Notes under the pieces: model-generated
What the model was told of the DNA's origin: nothing
The model's database searches: none
What the model saw: the letters and a program-made list of their open reading frames with translations, nothing else
Shown here: piece after piece, positions 62,201 to 64,000 of the stretch
Position numbering within the stretch: the first letter of the stretch is position 1
Layout: every line of letters begins with the position of its first letter
Assembly (NCBI GenBank): GCA_020746105.1
Contig: CM036629.1
Span: 5,300,501-5,364,500 of the forward strand
Direction: 5' to 3'
Source of the DNA: Trogon surrucura
Lineage: Eukaryota; Chordata; Aves; Trogoniformes; Trogonidae
DNA length: 64,000 bases
Made by a program: the position numbers and the translations under genes

Positions 62201-63850
62201 CAGATGGAAATATGTTCTCCTTTGCAGTTATCTGCCTTATATTGAAGCTCACTGCTGAGGTTCACCTACCGTCCACAAATAGTATCTGACTTTACAGTAA
62301 AGGACTTTTGGGGCTTCTTTTTCTTTTGAATTTTTCTTTCAGTATATCCTTGGTAGATTTCCTGTAGAGATTACTGGACTGATACCTGCTGCAGGTCTGG
62401 CCCAGCACCAGTGGAAATACCTAGGTCCTTAGCAGAAGGTCCAAGGCTCTAATCCTGATCTGTGGAAATTAACCTGTGTGTATCCCTGGTCTCAGTCCAT
62501 ACAGAGTTATGCCCTTTCCAAAAAGAGATTTTTTGAGCCCATTCGTGCAATACGTATTATTTATTTACAAATACACTTGTTCAGTGACTAATTTCTTAGT
62601 CACTTTATTTTGCATTTGCTTAAATGCAGAGCTGGAAATCTGAGTTTCTCTCATATGTAGAGGAATGGTTAGTCTGTATAATGCTGTTTATTTTCCAGAG
62701 GAACCTTAGTATCTCTGAAAAAAGACACTTAACACAAGCGTAGAGTGCACAAGTATAGAACAAAAACATGTCTTGTTACCTTCTAGTATCTCAGTTTTTA
62801 AAAAACTTTTATTTTTATTGTCTCTCTCTTGACTTAGTCAGTTGAGCCCAGTTTTGGAGTCTAGTGTGATAATTTGGATGGAAGGAGAAACTGATGGTGG
62901 AGTAAAGTGCTTCATTGGTACAACCTGCTTTAGGGGATTTTGGTGAAAAGTACCCAAGTATCTTTGCCGGTTGAGACCACAAGCAGTTCATACATCACAT
63001 CACGTGTTTTGCTGGAGCAGAGAATTGAGCTTGGACTTTGTATAGCTTAACCTGCCACCTTCACCTACTTACTTGTTTCCTCTTTAAGCTGGCTGATTCA
63101 TACAAATTCATTTGAACTTCATTTGGAGTATGAAGTGATTCATCTGATTGATTTGAATGTACTGATTCATTTAGAAATGCACATATGACCACGAGAAAAG
63201 TAAACAGTAGATTGCGACAAACTTAAACTGCAAAGAATGGAGAGCGAATTCTGTGTGTGATGTGTCTGCGTTGAGCTGTATTGGCTGGAGTTTAATTTGG
63301 GGAAAAAATATATTTCCTGTAAATATGATTAAACAATGCAGCAGAGCATCTGATATTTTCCTGGTGAATGATTGGTCATGTATGAAAGCTTTCCAGTCTT
63401 CCACCCTCACAAATAATTTAAATTCCATTATTCCTTGGGGTTTTAAAATTACTTCCAGTATTTTAAAAAGGGTTGTTGACTAGAGATGAGTAATCAACAT
63501 TTATTTTGAGCTAAAATAGACTCTTTGGCTTGCAGTCCCTAATTCATTTGTCTTGCTGTTGGTCACAGTGGAAGTATCTTTACAGTTTTTGAATCAAATG
63601 TGGTTCATAACAATGAACTTGAAAATCAATCATGTGATATTCACTAACTGCTCATTTTCTTGTTAATGTCATTGCACACTCCTTACATTTCTTTGATTAT
63701 TTGAACAGTTATTGTTTATAGACTTCAAAATACTGTGTAAATTAATCAGTGCATTACTCCATCCCTTATCTTTAGGTTAGTTCCTACTTCCCTTCAAATC
63801 ACTGAGAGCTCTTCTATCTAATACCTTTCACTGTGTGGGCTGACAACAAA
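53251..63850. other. AT-rich non-coding stretch without a recognised gene
   Basis: No exon with recognisable homology. Isolated open frames, the longest being 61245-61784 on the minus strand (179 codons), lack family motifs. An exon-like segment at 57879-57933 is described under findings. Confidence 0.6.
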
Positions 63851-64000
63851 TCATAGAATCATATAATAGAATCGTAGAACGGTTTGAGTTGGAAGGGACC
63901 TTAAAGATCATCTAATTCCAACCCCTCTGCCATGGGCGGGGACACGTCCCACTAGACCAGGTTGCTCGAAGCCTCGTCCAGCCTGGCCTTGAACACTTCC
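63851..64000 (-). mobile_element. CR1 LINE 3' fragment, cut by the window edge
   Basis: Begins AATCATAGAATCATATAATA, followed by the same TTCCAACCCCTCTGCCATGG and CCCACTAGACCAGGTTGCTC blocks as the copy at 51468. It is less degraded than that copy and continues past base 64000. Confidence 0.94.

Noticed and set aside
36000..64000. Search for the CDYL2 chromodomain exon (ERIVDKRKNKKGKWEYLIRW-like) on the plus strand
   Set aside because: No such reading was recognised by eye in any frame. If CDYL2 starts near 35 kb, its next exon is probably beyond the window. A translated search would be needed to exclude it.
1..64000. Possible endogenous retrovirus, CRISPR array, tRNA or rRNA
   Set aside because: No LTR pairs, primer-binding sites, regularly spaced repeats or cloverleaf sequences were noticed on either strand.

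Overview
The window reads as nuclear DNA from a bird. It has long AT-rich introns and intergenic stretches, three sharply bounded CpG islands, spliced vertebrate genes, and several CR1 LINE fragments whose ends carry the avian CR1 terminal repeat (ATTCTGTG/ATTCTATG type). No prokaryotic features, tRNA, rRNA or CRISPR were seen. The gene order ATMIN - CENPN - CMC2 matches, from memory, human 16q23.2 in reverse orientation; the avian counterpart is probably a small chromosome. The species cannot be fixed from the sequence.

Layout. (1) 1-8479, minus strand: ATMIN (ASCIZ), a zinc-finger transcription factor. Exons 1-3 and the first 409 bases of the large last exon are inside; the C-terminal SQ/TQ-rich part lies beyond base 1. 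(2) about 9823-18730, minus strand: CENPN, a kinetochore protein. All ten coding exons were reconstructed with consistent phases (346 codons plus stop), plus a 5' UTR exon in a CpG island. (3) about 18850-32010, plus strand: CMC2, a small mitochondrial twin-CX9C protein. It has three coding exons (75 codons), a probable non-coding first exon, and poly(A) signals at 31994-32008. CENPN and CMC2 share a head-to-head CpG promoter. (4) about 34650-35320: a CpG island with no recognisable coding exon. It has a TISU/YY1 element on the minus strand and a plausible splice donor on the plus strand. By human synteny CDYL2 lies in this direction, but no chromodomain exon was recognised. (5) 35700-64000: AT-rich non-coding DNA with CR1 fragments, a CA/GT microsatellite, homopolymers and a few hairpins. 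I recognise no gene here.

The three genes have separate cellular jobs: DNA-damage/transcription, centromere, and mitochondrial respiratory chain assembly. They are linked by conserved synteny and one shared promoter, not by an operon-like relation. Exon boundaries were found by hand from splice consensus plus reading-frame continuity and remembered human proteins; UTR limits and transcription starts are estimates. I found no convincing undescribed system. The best leads are the orphan CpG island, the promoter architecture of the CENPN/CMC2 pair, and the TISU start of ATMIN.
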